Shown here in pieces: positions 1 to 6,878 of a stretch of DNA of 9,997 nucleotides (within the stretch, counting starts at the first letter, position 1; the number at the start of each line of letters is the position of its first letter). The position numbers and the translations under genes are program-made. The notes under the pieces are model-generated. The model was not told the origin of the DNA, searched no databases, and was given only the letters and a program-made list of their open reading frames with translations. This DNA is from Candidatus Omnitrophota bacterium (lineage in GTDB: Bacteria > Omnitrophota > Gorgyraeia > B26-G9). The stretch covers positions 1 to 9,997 of the forward strand of contig JAKLQT010000243.1 in NCBI GenBank assembly GCA_022013205.1, read 5' to 3'.

Positions 1-618
1 AATATATTTATCAAACAAAAAGCCTTGGATAAATAAAGCTGTAAAATCAGCTATTAGAATTGCCGATATTACCGAAGGGATCGCTCCCCCTGCTTTAAGT
101 AGTAACAACACAAGTGAAATTTTTACTATTTCTCTAACAAAGTAAGCATACGCCGTGTATTTTACTTTTTCAAAAGCTATAAATATTGACTCGCAAATCA
201 ACATACCCGAGGCAGCAAAAAAACTGAACCCGAGAATAGATACCGCCGCTATAATATCCGAGGGATATTTCATTACAAATACTAACAACAGCATGCAAAC
301 ATAGCACAAAACAGACGAAATTAAGCCTATAATCACAAAATTTGATAAATATCTATTTACCTCCGTCTTATTTTTTACAATTTCTCTGGTAAGAAGATTA
401 TCCAGCCCCAAAAAAGAAATTAATCTGAATATGCCATAATAAGTAAATACAATCGAATATTTTCCCAGACCTGAATCCCCCAAATACATAGCAATACTCA
501 AAACTATAACAAAAGAGGAAATAGGAGTTAAAATTTTAACAGAAAAGATAGAAAAACTATTTTTAAGTAATGAGTTAAACTGATTTCTGATTTTCGATAA
601 GGATATTTTACCCAACAT
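1..618 (-). CDS. Wzx-like polysaccharide flippase, N-terminal part (cut by window edge)
   Basis: Translating the minus strand from the ATG at 618 gives 206 residues without a stop, running off the left edge. The protein starts MLGKISLSKIRNQFNSLL and then shows hydrophobic segments around residues 27-46, 97-116, 125-143 and 171-200. Between the first two lie GDSGLGKYSIVFTYYGIFRL and FLGLDNLLTREIVKN. A 'lG..l..R.i' block after a 'G..G.Y....' block is typical of the MOP superfamily of polysaccharide transporters (RfbX/Wzx, usually 400-500 residues with 12-14 membrane segments). Members flip lipid-linked repeat units from the cytoplasmic to the periplasmic face of the inner membrane. The start overlaps the upstream polymerase gene by 11 bases in another frame, and CAGGAA lies 7 bases before the ATG, so translational coupling is likely. 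Family assignment rests on pattern and context. About half the protein is missing here because of the window edge, not a mutation. Confidence 0.87.
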   Translation of the reverse strand, partial: MLGKISLSKIRNQFNSLLKNSFSIFSVKILTPISSFVIVLSIAMYLGDSGLGKYSIVFTYYGIFRLISFLGLDNLLTREIVKNKTEVNRYLSNFVIIGLISSVLCYVCMLLLVFVMKYPSDIIAAVSILGFSFFAASGMLICESIFIAFEKVKYTAYAYFVREIVKISLVLLLLKAGGAIPSVISAILIADFTALFIQGFLFDKYI

Positions 619-1963
619 TTTTATTTCCTGTAATAGCTATTCTTTTAATAACCATCGTCATTGATACTAATAAAATAAAAATAGGGCTCACAGACATTGA
701 GCCAAACATAACTATAGATTCAAAAAAGCCATGAATCATACTACCTAGCATTGCTGCCGCAAGAGCATAAAGTATATATCTTAACCGCTTATCAGGCAAA
801 ATCTTCAATATATTAAATACTTCTTTAAAGTAAATATAATGAAACACATAAATCATAATACCCCCAATTAACCCCATCTCCGCGCTGTAGTTTAAAAACA
901 TATTATGCGCACCTAACCACATTATAAGAGTATCAAAAGAAACGCCGCCTCCTAAATAAACCATTTCACCGGCAAGTTTATTTAGGCTTGGCACAGAAAT
1001 AAAACCATGGCTGGAAAAGAAATTCATGGGGAATGTCCCTAAGCCCCAGCCTAAAAATGGCCGCTCTTTTATCATCTGCCATGCTCCTGCCCATATATAC
1101 CCTCTTCCTGTCCCGCTATCAAAACGAAACAAATCTTTCGTCAAATCAAAAAAGTTAAAAACAAGCACAAAAGCAATAATCGATAATAAAAAAGACCATC
1201 TAATTGTTTTTCTTTTAAAGACAAAAATGGCCACACTAAAAGAGATTAATACAGACAGCATTGATCCGCGTGAGAGGGAAAAAATCACTCCAAGAACCAT
1301 AACGAAAAGAGAAAATATAAGCAACAGCTGCTTTCCCCTATTATTTTTCGATAGGAGTTTCCAGGTTGCCAATGGAATAATTAATGATAAATAATTTCCG
1401 AAAAGATTAGGATGCGTAAAAGTCCCAACACTACGATAATTAATCATTCGAAAAGATCCTCTTTCAACTATTGGATTAAAGCCTCTTTCCATAGCCGGGA
1501 TAACAAATCTTTCCATACTCTCAAAAAATCTAAATTGCACCAGAAAATACTGCATAACTCCCAGTGCCGCAACAAAAGCACCCAAAATGATCATAATCCT
1601 TACTATCTTCTCCAATACTTCCTTATTTTCTATAAAATCAATAAACATATAAAAATATAAAAAATACAAACCATGCCTAGAGAGCACACACAAACTTGTT
1701 ATTACATCTGAAGAAGACACTGACGTTATAATTCCCCATAACAAAAAAGTCAAAATCCATAGATCAAAAGGATTCTTTATTTTAAAAGATTTAATCGTAC
1801 CGCTTTTACACTTAATTCTTCGAAACAGCCAAACACCTATAAGAAAACCCCCCATGATAATTTTGAATGATTCCAAATACTTCGTAAGGCCGGGGACACG
1901 CATAATAGGAGTAATTATTATAAACCCTATCAAAATTAAATTCTGACAAAAAAATAATGACAT
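608..1963 (-). CDS. Wzy-like polysaccharide polymerase / O-antigen ligase family membrane protein
   Basis: This 451-residue protein consists mostly of hydrophobic segments (roughly 10-12). Hallmarks of the O-antigen ligase/polymerase superfamily (Wzy_C, PF04932) are visible in order: VGTFTHPNLFGNYLSLIIPL at 179-198 with His184 and Asn186, SLSRGS at 229-234, GTGRGYIWAGAW at 284-295, RPFLGWGLGTFP at 301-312, and GAHNMFLNYSAEMG at 351-364. The segment from about 280 to 350 is the large periplasmic loop expected between late membrane helices and carries conserved Arg287 and His353. Such proteins join undecaprenyl-linked oligosaccharides in the periplasm, either growing the chain (Wzy) or moving it to an acceptor (WaaL). 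Sequence alone cannot separate the two. Its position between a chain-length protein and a flippase favours polymerase. The ATG is 2 bases past the stop of the chain-length gene with only a weak purine-rich RBS, so coupling is likely. Confidence 0.84.
   Translation of the reverse strand: MSLFFCQNLILIGFIIITPIMRVPGLTKYLESFKIIMGGFLIGVWLFRRIKCKSGTIKSFKIKNPFDLWILTFLLWGIITSVSSSDVITSLCVLSRHGLYFLYFYMFIDFIENKEVLEKIVRIMIILGAFVAALGVMQYFLVQFRFFESMERFVIPAMERGFNPIVERGSFRMINYRSVGTFTHPNLFGNYLSLIIPLATWKLLSKNNRGKQLLLIFSLFVMVLGVIFSLSRGSMLSVLISFSVAIFVFKRKTIRWSFLLSIIAFVLVFNFFDLTKDLFRFDSGTGRGYIWAGAWQMIKERPFLGWGLGTFPMNFFSSHGFISVPSLNKLAGEMVYLGGGVSFDTLIMWLGAHNMFLNYSAEMGLIGGIMIYVFHYIYFKEVFNILKILPDKRLRYILYALAAAMLGSMIHGFFESIVMFGSMSVSPIFILLVSMTMVIKRIAITGNKNVG
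626..630 (-). promoter_or_regulatory. Ribosome binding site of the flippase gene
   Basis: The minus strand reads CAGGA followed by AATAAAA and the ATG at 618, a 7-base spacing. It lies inside the last codons of the polymerase gene and supports the overlapping start at 618. Confidence 0.5.
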
Positions 1964-1965
1964 TA

Positions 1966-3321
1966 TTATCTTTCTTTAGAAATATGCGCGCTGTAATATC
2001 CGTAAATCGAAGCAACCAGCCCAGAAAAAAATAAACTAATTAACATCGCTAAAAGAATGGTTAATTCTAGCGGCCTACTTTTTCTTAGCGGTATTGCTGC
2101 AGGACTAACCAGCTTTATATTAAAAAATTCCTTTCTATTTTTTAATAATCGCATGCTATTGTATTTATTTAAAATATCCATATACATAGTTTCATTAATC
2201 CTGATTTGACGGGTGATCCTATTCAAAACCAATGAATCCTCCGATAATTGTTTCGCTCTGGAAGAATACTCCTTCATGAGCAAAGATAACGATTCAACCC
2301 GTAAGTATGCGACACTTAAATCTATATCCGTTTGCATTTGCTGTTTCGCCATCTCCTGATAAGCAGGATTCAGTGTAGAGATTTCAGATTTAGCTATTCT
2401 TACAGCTTCTTTGCGAAAGCTATTTTCTACAATTTTAATTCTTTCCCTGATATTTTCTGCCTGGGGGCTTGTTTCTGAAAAATCCCTCAACAATTTACAT
2501 AATTCAATTTCTAAATCCATCAACTTTATCTTTTTCGCTTGAATTATTGGATTTTCAGCGATTTCAACCGCAGAAAGAATTAACTTTTCCTGCTCTGAAA
2601 GCTGAGTAAAAATTTTCTTTTTAGTAAGAGCTAGCTCTTCTTCATGCATTTTTGACTTAGCATACTCAAGCTCAATTTCATAAAATCTATCTAAACTCGC
2701 TTTTATTTCCTCATCTATAGCTACTATCTGATTTTTTCGCTTAAATTCTCTTAACGTTTCCTCTGCCTGAAATAATTTATCTTTCAGCTCGTCCTTTTCT
2801 TTTTCTAGATTCCTGGTCACCTCAATGATCTCTTTGTTTTGAAACTCATTATTCCATCGGCTGTAAACATCTATCAACGTATTAGCTATTTCTGCAGCTT
2901 TAACAGCCGTTTTAAATCTGACATTAATCCTAACAAGATTTGTAAATGGGATCTGCTCAACCTCTATACATTTTCTACTAATAAAATCTACTGTTTGCCT
3001 GATATCTATCTCTCTCTCATCTGCTTGAGGATGCAATAACCCCGCCAACTCGACCCTACGCGCAACTTTTTCCAGCACAGGATCACTTTTTAACATCTCA
3101 ATGTGAGTTCTAATATACGGGATATAATTCTGAAGAGACGGCCTTTCTGTTCTAACAGATGCCACGTCAGACAGATTTTCCTTAATCTCCAGCATAACCA
3201 TTGCTGAGGTTTTATACTCTGAGGTTACGAACAGAAACCAAAAAACAACCAAAAAAAAGATTGGCGAACAGGCAATAAAAATATTTTTTCTGCGGCATGA
3301 AATTTCTTTTATTGTTTTCAT
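1966..3321 (-). CDS. Wzz/GumC-like polysaccharide chain-length determinant (co-polymerase), no kinase domain
   Basis: The architecture is that of a polysaccharide co-polymerase. There is a short basic cytoplasmic N-terminus, a membrane segment at about 14-34, and a Wzz-type domain with TNLVRINVRF at 127-136 and AAEIANTLIDVYSRW at 142-156. A long charged coiled-coil region spans about 160-350, followed by a GNVR-like stretch with ETMYMDILNKYNSMRLL at 377-393. A proline-containing PAAIPLRKSRP motif (407-417) precedes a second membrane segment at about 419-441. Such proteins sit in the inner membrane, set polymer length with the polymerase and contact the outer-membrane exporter. The chain ends soon after the second membrane segment, with no Walker A motif or tyrosine cluster, so the BY-kinase module fused in many relatives is absent. 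I chose the ATG at 3321 because AGGTG lies 9 bases upstream. A GTG at 3333 would add four residues but has no RBS. It starts 16 bases past the exporter stop. Confidence 0.88.
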   Translation of the reverse strand: MKTIKEISCRRKNIFIACSPIFFLVVFWFLFVTSEYKTSAMVMLEIKENLSDVASVRTERPSLQNYIPYIRTHIEMLKSDPVLEKVARRVELAGLLHPQADEREIDIRQTVDFISRKCIEVEQIPFTNLVRINVRFKTAVKAAEIANTLIDVYSRWNNEFQNKEIIEVTRNLEKEKDELKDKLFQAEETLREFKRKNQIVAIDEEIKASLDRFYEIELEYAKSKMHEEELALTKKKIFTQLSEQEKLILSAVEIAENPIIQAKKIKLMDLEIELCKLLRDFSETSPQAENIRERIKIVENSFRKEAVRIAKSEISTLNPAYQEMAKQQMQTDIDLSVAYLRVESLSLLMKEYSSRAKQLSEDSLVLNRITRQIRINETMYMDILNKYNSMRLLKNRKEFFNIKLVSPAAIPLRKSRPLELTILLAMLISLFFSGLVASIYGYYSAHISKER

Positions 3322-3330
3322 TTTATATTT

Positions 3331-3335
3331 CACCT
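3331..3335 (-). promoter_or_regulatory. Ribosome binding site deciding the start of the chain-length gene
   Basis: The minus strand reads AGGTG, then nine bases, then ATG at 3321. The alternative in-frame GTG at 3333 is part of this AGGTG element, and no purine-rich sequence stands at a suitable distance before it, so the ATG is preferred. Confidence 0.45.
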
Positions 3336-3337
3336 AA

Positions 3338-4342
3338 CTATCTTGACCTGTTTCCGGGGCTACGTTCCTCAATATCAATTATGTCAAGATAATATCCCAA
3401 TACCGGTCTTGTTTTAGTAATAAATTGTTCAACAAACGTATCTAACTTTGCAATGAAAGTCTTTGGTACAAAAACAATATCACCGGGTTGAAGTTCCATG
3501 TTTTCTCTCATGTTGGCCTCATTTATTACTTTATTAAAATTTATGCGCACTGCATTAGGTTCATTAGCATATGCTTTCCGTACAACAATGACACTTTTAA
3601 GCGCAGCCGTATCCAAATACCCTCCGGCTTGAGTTATAGCTTCAAGGACTGTTGCTCCTGCTGCCAGGGGGTATACTCCCGGCCTAGACACCTGTCCTAA
3701 TATAAAGTATTTACTGCTTTGAAAGTTAATCACAGTCACCGTAACCTTAGGATCCTTTAAAAATAGCGATAATCTTGAAGACAATTTATCTGCCAGTTGA
3801 GTTGCCGTTAATCCTGTAGTATCAATATTACCCACTAAAGGAAATGTGATGTTACCATCAGGCTGAACCATTACTTTCTTGTTTAGATCAGAATGCCGCC
3901 AAACAAAAACACTTAACTCATCTGATTTCCCTAAAATATATTCTATTTTATCTATCTTTGATTTATCTTCCGGCCCTAATTCTCTTTCTCTATCTAAATG
4001 CGAAATCTCCGCGATTTTATTTGCTTTATCTTTTTCTGATTTTCTCTTTAATCTCTCTATAGCCTGATAACAATTTTCTATCTGCAGTTTTACAAAAACA
4101 GTTCTCTCCCAATGCGGATAATCTATGCTGATCTTTTTAAATTCACTCAAGGCGGAAGTAAATAATTCCAAAGGCTTTTCTGTCCCTCCATTTTTATCAT
4201 ACAAAGCCGCTTCATCCATTTTTGCTTTAGCTTGGACATACCGCTCCCTAAGGTCAATCTGGCCTTCCGCTTTCGCTTTCTGACTAACAGATAAACCTAT
4301 AACATTCAACAGTACGATAAGAAGCAATAATTTTTTCAGCAT
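3338..4342 (-). CDS. Wza-like polysaccharide export protein with N-terminal helical extension
   Basis: This 334-residue protein has a signal peptide (MLKK, then a Leu/Val/Ile core) with a probable signal peptidase I site AKA|EG after residue 25. There is no Cys for lipidation, unlike Escherichia coli Wza. Residues about 28-125 are helical and charged. The part around 55-100 (FTSALSEFKKISIDYPHWER and following) looks like a TPR-type helix pair. The Poly_export domain (PF02563) follows at about 133-205, with LGKSDELSVFVWRHSDLN and VMVQPDGNITFPLVGNI. An SLBB fold comes next: FILGQVSRPGVYPL at 213-226, ITQAGGY at 236-242 and PGDIVFVPK near 285-292. The last 40 residues include an amphipathic helix (FIAKLDTFVEQFITKTRP) like the one that forms the outer-membrane barrel in Wza. 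The inferred role is the outer-membrane and periplasmic channel for the polymer. It starts the downstream gene group after a 178-base gap and has a strong RBS. Confidence 0.92.
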   Translation of the reverse strand: MLKKLLLLIVLLNVIGLSVSQKAKAEGQIDLRERYVQAKAKMDEAALYDKNGGTEKPLELFTSALSEFKKISIDYPHWERTVFVKLQIENCYQAIERLKRKSEKDKANKIAEISHLDRERELGPEDKSKIDKIEYILGKSDELSVFVWRHSDLNKKVMVQPDGNITFPLVGNIDTTGLTATQLADKLSSRLSLFLKDPKVTVTVINFQSSKYFILGQVSRPGVYPLAAGATVLEAITQAGGYLDTAALKSVIVVRKAYANEPNAVRINFNKVINEANMRENMELQPGDIVFVPKTFIAKLDTFVEQFITKTRPVLGYYLDIIDIEERSPGNRSR

Positions 4343-4520
4343 ACCCCTCTCCTACATTAACCTTCTCTAAACAGCTATGCGCCTTGGCCTTTTTTATAAT
4401 ATATCAACTTATGCAACACCTATTTAACAACCTCGAATTTTCAGCAACTAATCCAGCATACCTTCGCCGCCTACAAGCATTATAAATTAATAGAGATTAA
4501 AACCGAATATTATTAACTAT
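4343..4520 (-). promoter_or_regulatory. 178-base intergenic region, possible promoter region for the export/polymerisation genes
   Basis: This is the longest gene-free stretch in the window; most other neighbours are 0-16 bases apart or overlap. It is AT-rich, with a TATATT box on the minus strand at 4403-4398 and a TTGTTA at 4430-4425, though their spacing (21) is too wide for a good sigma-70 promoter. A small GC-rich island, GTAGGCGGCGAAGGTATGCT on the minus strand, lies around 4455-4475. I see no convincing stem-loop with a T-run that would end the upstream genes, no RNA gene and no credible ORF. A promoter here is inferred from spacing and the strong RBS that follows. Confidence 0.3.
4349..4353 (-). 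promoter_or_regulatory. Strong ribosome binding site of the export gene
   Basis: The minus strand reads GTAGGAGAGGGGTATG. AGGAG sits six bases before the ATG at 4342. It is among the best Shine-Dalgarno matches in the window, as expected for the first gene of a transcription unit. Confidence 0.6.
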
Positions 4521-5807
4521 CTACCTTGCCCAAGCTTCTTTATAAAAATAAAATACCTCTCTTAATTGTCTTAAAAAAGGGCTATGCGAACCGTTCCCCT
4601 GTCCGCAAATACCAATCCATTCCTGGCTAGGCCTCTTCTCTGTGGGGCCGGCTTGAAACCAAGGCTCTCCGCTTGTCCACCACCTATCTAACCATTCAAA
4701 AGCTACCCCTCCTATCGAATTCCCGGCGCCTTCGCCTCCAGCTCTATTTTTGTATATATCCTTCCAGCAACCGCTATGATACGCTCTCTGAATATCTTCA
4801 TCTACTTTCGCATTTTTAAATTTAACAGCAGCTCCTCCTCCATATTCTGTTATAAGCAACGGTTTATCATATGACTTTTTGACTTTTTCCCAAAGACTGT
4901 TAAACCCTTTAGGTCCGCGATAAGCATTGGCTCCAAATACATCAATATCCGGAGCAAACTCAGCAAAATACTCTAACAACCCTTCATCTCCATTACAAAC
5001 AGCCACCGGATGATTCGGGTCCAATTCATGAATCATAACTGCAACCTCATTAACAAACTTAACATATTCTTTAGGATATTTCCCTGCATTTGTCCTTGTA
5101 TATGCCTGCAAATTATTTTCATTTCCCAAAATCCAAAGCAGGATATATGGTTCATCTTTAAAATCCAATATCATCTGTCTTACACTATTTTTCATATTCT
5201 GAAGCTGCTTCTTATCGGTATAATCCGTTCCTTTCTGCCACTTTGCCCATGAACCGACTGTATAAGCTCCCAGAAAATCCCCCATAATTACCCGAATATT
5301 ATATTTTTCAAAAAGATACCGCAATAATTGCTTGTTAGGCGGATGTCCATATTGGTTTATGCTATTCCTATCATACAAATTCATTAAACTGGCCTCATTT
5401 GATGCGTGATGATAAATCCTTATTGTATTCGCTCCCATTTCTTTTAATAAACTAAAATCTCCTAAAATTTGCTCATCATCATCTTTCACATTATTTCTGT
5501 TTTTATCAACCCAACTCTCCTGCGGAGCATCAATTTTTCCATTATTATTCTCATCTGCAATCATCCAATCATCTAATGTTGCATCTTCAGGGCTTTGACC
5601 TACTTTGCTAGAACTATACCCAACACCTTTGATAAAATACGGTTGTGAGTTGACAAGCAACAGCCACTCCCCGTTAGAATCCTTATGCACTCTAACCTTT
5701 TTCTGATCCTGCGAGTTTACTGCCTTATTGCTAAAACCGCAACAAGCAACCCAAAAAACTAAAAATAAACCAATAAATTGTATTACTTTTGCTGATCTAT
5801 CAATCAT
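4521..5807 (-). CDS. Exported TIM-barrel glycoside hydrolase with EF-hand-like calcium loops
   Basis: From the ATG at 5807 the protein has 428 residues. The first 24 form an export signal (MIDRSAK, hydrophobic core 8-21) ending VACCG, so it could be a lipoprotein with Cys22 or Cys23 lipidated. The mature part starts like GH2/GH5/GH72-type barrels (clan GH-A): YFIKGVGYS at 57-65, then LLKEMGANTIRIYHH at 120-134. Probable catalytic residues are Glu230 in WILGNEN (acid/base) and Glu321 in LITEYGGG (nucleophile), 91 residues apart as in clan GH-A. FEWLDRWW at 370-377 fits the last barrel strand. Between the first strand and helix lie two calcium-loop motifs: DENNNGKID at 85-93, and D101-N103-N105-D109-E112 in EF-hand spacing. 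The substrate cannot be read from sequence. Context suggests periplasmic or surface trimming of the polymer made by this locus. A TTG at 5831 in frame is rejected as start because GGAAGGAG lies 5 bases before the ATG. Confidence 0.82.
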   Translation of the reverse strand: MIDRSAKVIQFIGLFLVFWVACCGFSNKAVNSQDQKKVRVHKDSNGEWLLLVNSQPYFIKGVGYSSSKVGQSPEDATLDDWMIADENNNGKIDAPQESWVDKNRNNVKDDDEQILGDFSLLKEMGANTIRIYHHASNEASLMNLYDRNSINQYGHPPNKQLLRYLFEKYNIRVIMGDFLGAYTVGSWAKWQKGTDYTDKKQLQNMKNSVRQMILDFKDEPYILLWILGNENNLQAYTRTNAGKYPKEYVKFVNEVAVMIHELDPNHPVAVCNGDEGLLEYFAEFAPDIDVFGANAYRGPKGFNSLWEKVKKSYDKPLLITEYGGGAAVKFKNAKVDEDIQRAYHSGCWKDIYKNRAGGEGAGNSIGGVAFEWLDRWWTSGEPWFQAGPTEKRPSQEWIGICGQGNGSHSPFLRQLREVFYFYKEAWAR

Positions 5808-5812
5808 CTTAA

Positions 5813-5820
5813 CTCCTTCC
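5813..5820 (-). promoter_or_regulatory. Ribosome binding site deciding the start of the glycoside hydrolase gene
   Basis: The minus strand reads GGAAGGAGTTAAGATG. This near-perfect Shine-Dalgarno sequence, five bases before the ATG at 5807, places the start there. The upstream in-frame TTG at 5831 would lie within the previous gene and spoil the signal peptide. With this start there is a 14-base gap to the previous gene. Confidence 0.7.
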
Positions 5821-5821
5821 G

Positions 5822-6874
5822 TCAACAGCAAATCACTCTATTCTTAATCGATCCATCCAGCTTACCCAGGACAAACAGCATCCTCCTCAATAAAAACAAC
5901 ACTACTATAACAATTCTCTCTACAAATGACGTTTCAATATCCGTCTTTTTTAGACTATTATGTATTTTAACGTAAATATAAACAGGAATAACTGCAAGAA
6001 TAAAATAGTTTTGTGTAAAACAAACAAAAATAGCCATGCCTAATATAAGAATATATAAAAATGATATTTTCACCCATCCTGTAATCGGAGAATTTTCAAA
6101 AGATACCCTGTCTAAAAACGGTGCTTCAATAATTAATGTATTTGGAAAATGCTTTTTAATTATCATCGGATGCGCCAGTCCGTACAAAAATATTTGCTTA
6201 AGTATTTGTTTTAAGCGGCTCCTATCCTTATGAAATACCTTCAACTCAGAGTCAAAAAAAATATCAATATTTTTCTTCATCAATCTTACGCGAAAATCAG
6301 TATCCTCCCCGGCAAAAGAAAATCTCTCATCGAGCATCCCCACTTCGTCAAACACCTCCGCTTTATATGCACTGTTGCGAAATAATGCGCAGTCTTTAAG
6401 GGAAATCTTACTCTCTTTCGAGCATATTTTTTTTCTTTTTCTATCGATCCAATACCATTCAAGAGCCATAAATTTCCCGATGATATTCCCCGGCAAATAT
6501 CCATAGGTTTTCCCTGTAATTATCCTTAATTTTGAATTTACTTCATAATGATTGAGTATCTTTTCAATCCAGTTATTGCTTAAAATACAATCCGCGTCGG
6601 CAAAAGCAATCAAATCAGTTTGCGCATAACTTAAAGCCTTGTTCCTTGCTGCTGCAGGACCTTTTTTCCTCTCGGAAAGAATAAGTATTTTTTTCGCAGC
6701 ATTTTTTTCTTTAATAAACTTATTTATTCTGCTCACAGTATTATCAGTAGAAACATTATCAACCAAAATTATCTGATCTGGAAGCATCAATTGATTGAAA
6801 ATTGACTCCAGGCATAATAATATTGTCTGCTGAGCGTTATAAAATGGAACAATTAATGTTATAGACTGTTTCAT
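5822..6874 (-). CDS. GT2 glycosyltransferase with C-terminal membrane segments
   Basis: This 350-residue protein has a GT-A fold family 2 domain at its N-terminus: ITLIVPFYNAQQTI at 5-18, ILVDNVSTDNT at 36-46 (nucleotide-binding Asp39), KGPAAARNKAL at 71-81, and the metal-binding DxD as FADADC at 91-96. FSFAGEDTDFRVRL at 185-198 supplies the usual acidic pair, and VFHKDRS at 213-219 follows. Two or three hydrophobic segments lie after residue 265 (about 268-285, 288-303 and 318-337), anchoring it to the inner membrane. The family moves a sugar from a nucleotide donor to an acceptor, usually with inversion. Here that would be the lipid-linked repeat unit on the cytoplasmic side. Donor and linkage cannot be told. 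The ATG is four bases past the previous stop with only a weak GAAAG before it, so coupled translation is likely. It ends with two Cys residues (VICC), which has no obvious meaning. Confidence 0.9.
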   Translation of the reverse strand: MKQSITLIVPFYNAQQTILLCLESIFNQLMLPDQIILVDNVSTDNTVSRINKFIKEKNAAKKILILSERKKGPAAARNKALSYAQTDLIAFADADCILSNNWIEKILNHYEVNSKLRIITGKTYGYLPGNIIGKFMALEWYWIDRKRKKICSKESKISLKDCALFRNSAYKAEVFDEVGMLDERFSFAGEDTDFRVRLMKKNIDIFFDSELKVFHKDRSRLKQILKQIFLYGLAHPMIIKKHFPNTLIIEAPFLDRVSFENSPITGWVKISFLYILILGMAIFVCFTQNYFILAVIPVYIYVKIHNSLKKTDIETSFVERIVIVVLFLLRRMLFVLGKLDGSIKNRVICC

Positions 6875-6878
6875 CTTT

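Noticed and set aside
4440..4480. ops/JUMPStart-like element (GGCGG followed by GGTATGCT on the minus strand) in the 178-base gap
   Set aside because: Only the GGCGG core agrees with the ops sequence; the following bases differ. No other JUMPStart part is visible.
4440..4480. Sigma-54 promoter in the same gap
   Set aside because: The best GG...GC pair on the minus strand has nine bases between instead of ten, and the surrounding bases do not match TGGCAC and TTGC.
4444..4482. Ten-codon ORF in the gap (ATG CTT GTA ... GAT TAG, minus strand)
   Set aside because: There is no RBS before it, and its length is within chance expectation.
5808..5831. Upstream TTG start for the glycoside hydrolase at 5831
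   Set aside because: It overlaps the previous gene, lacks an RBS and would put eight residues ahead of a typical signal peptide. The ATG at 5807 has GGAAGGAG five bases before it.
6286..6504. 72-codon minus-strand ORF in another frame within the second GT2 gene, and the 67-codon one at 1812-2015
   Set aside because: Both overlap clear coding frames on the same strand and show no domain of their own. There is no sign that either reflects a frameshift, because the main frames are intact.
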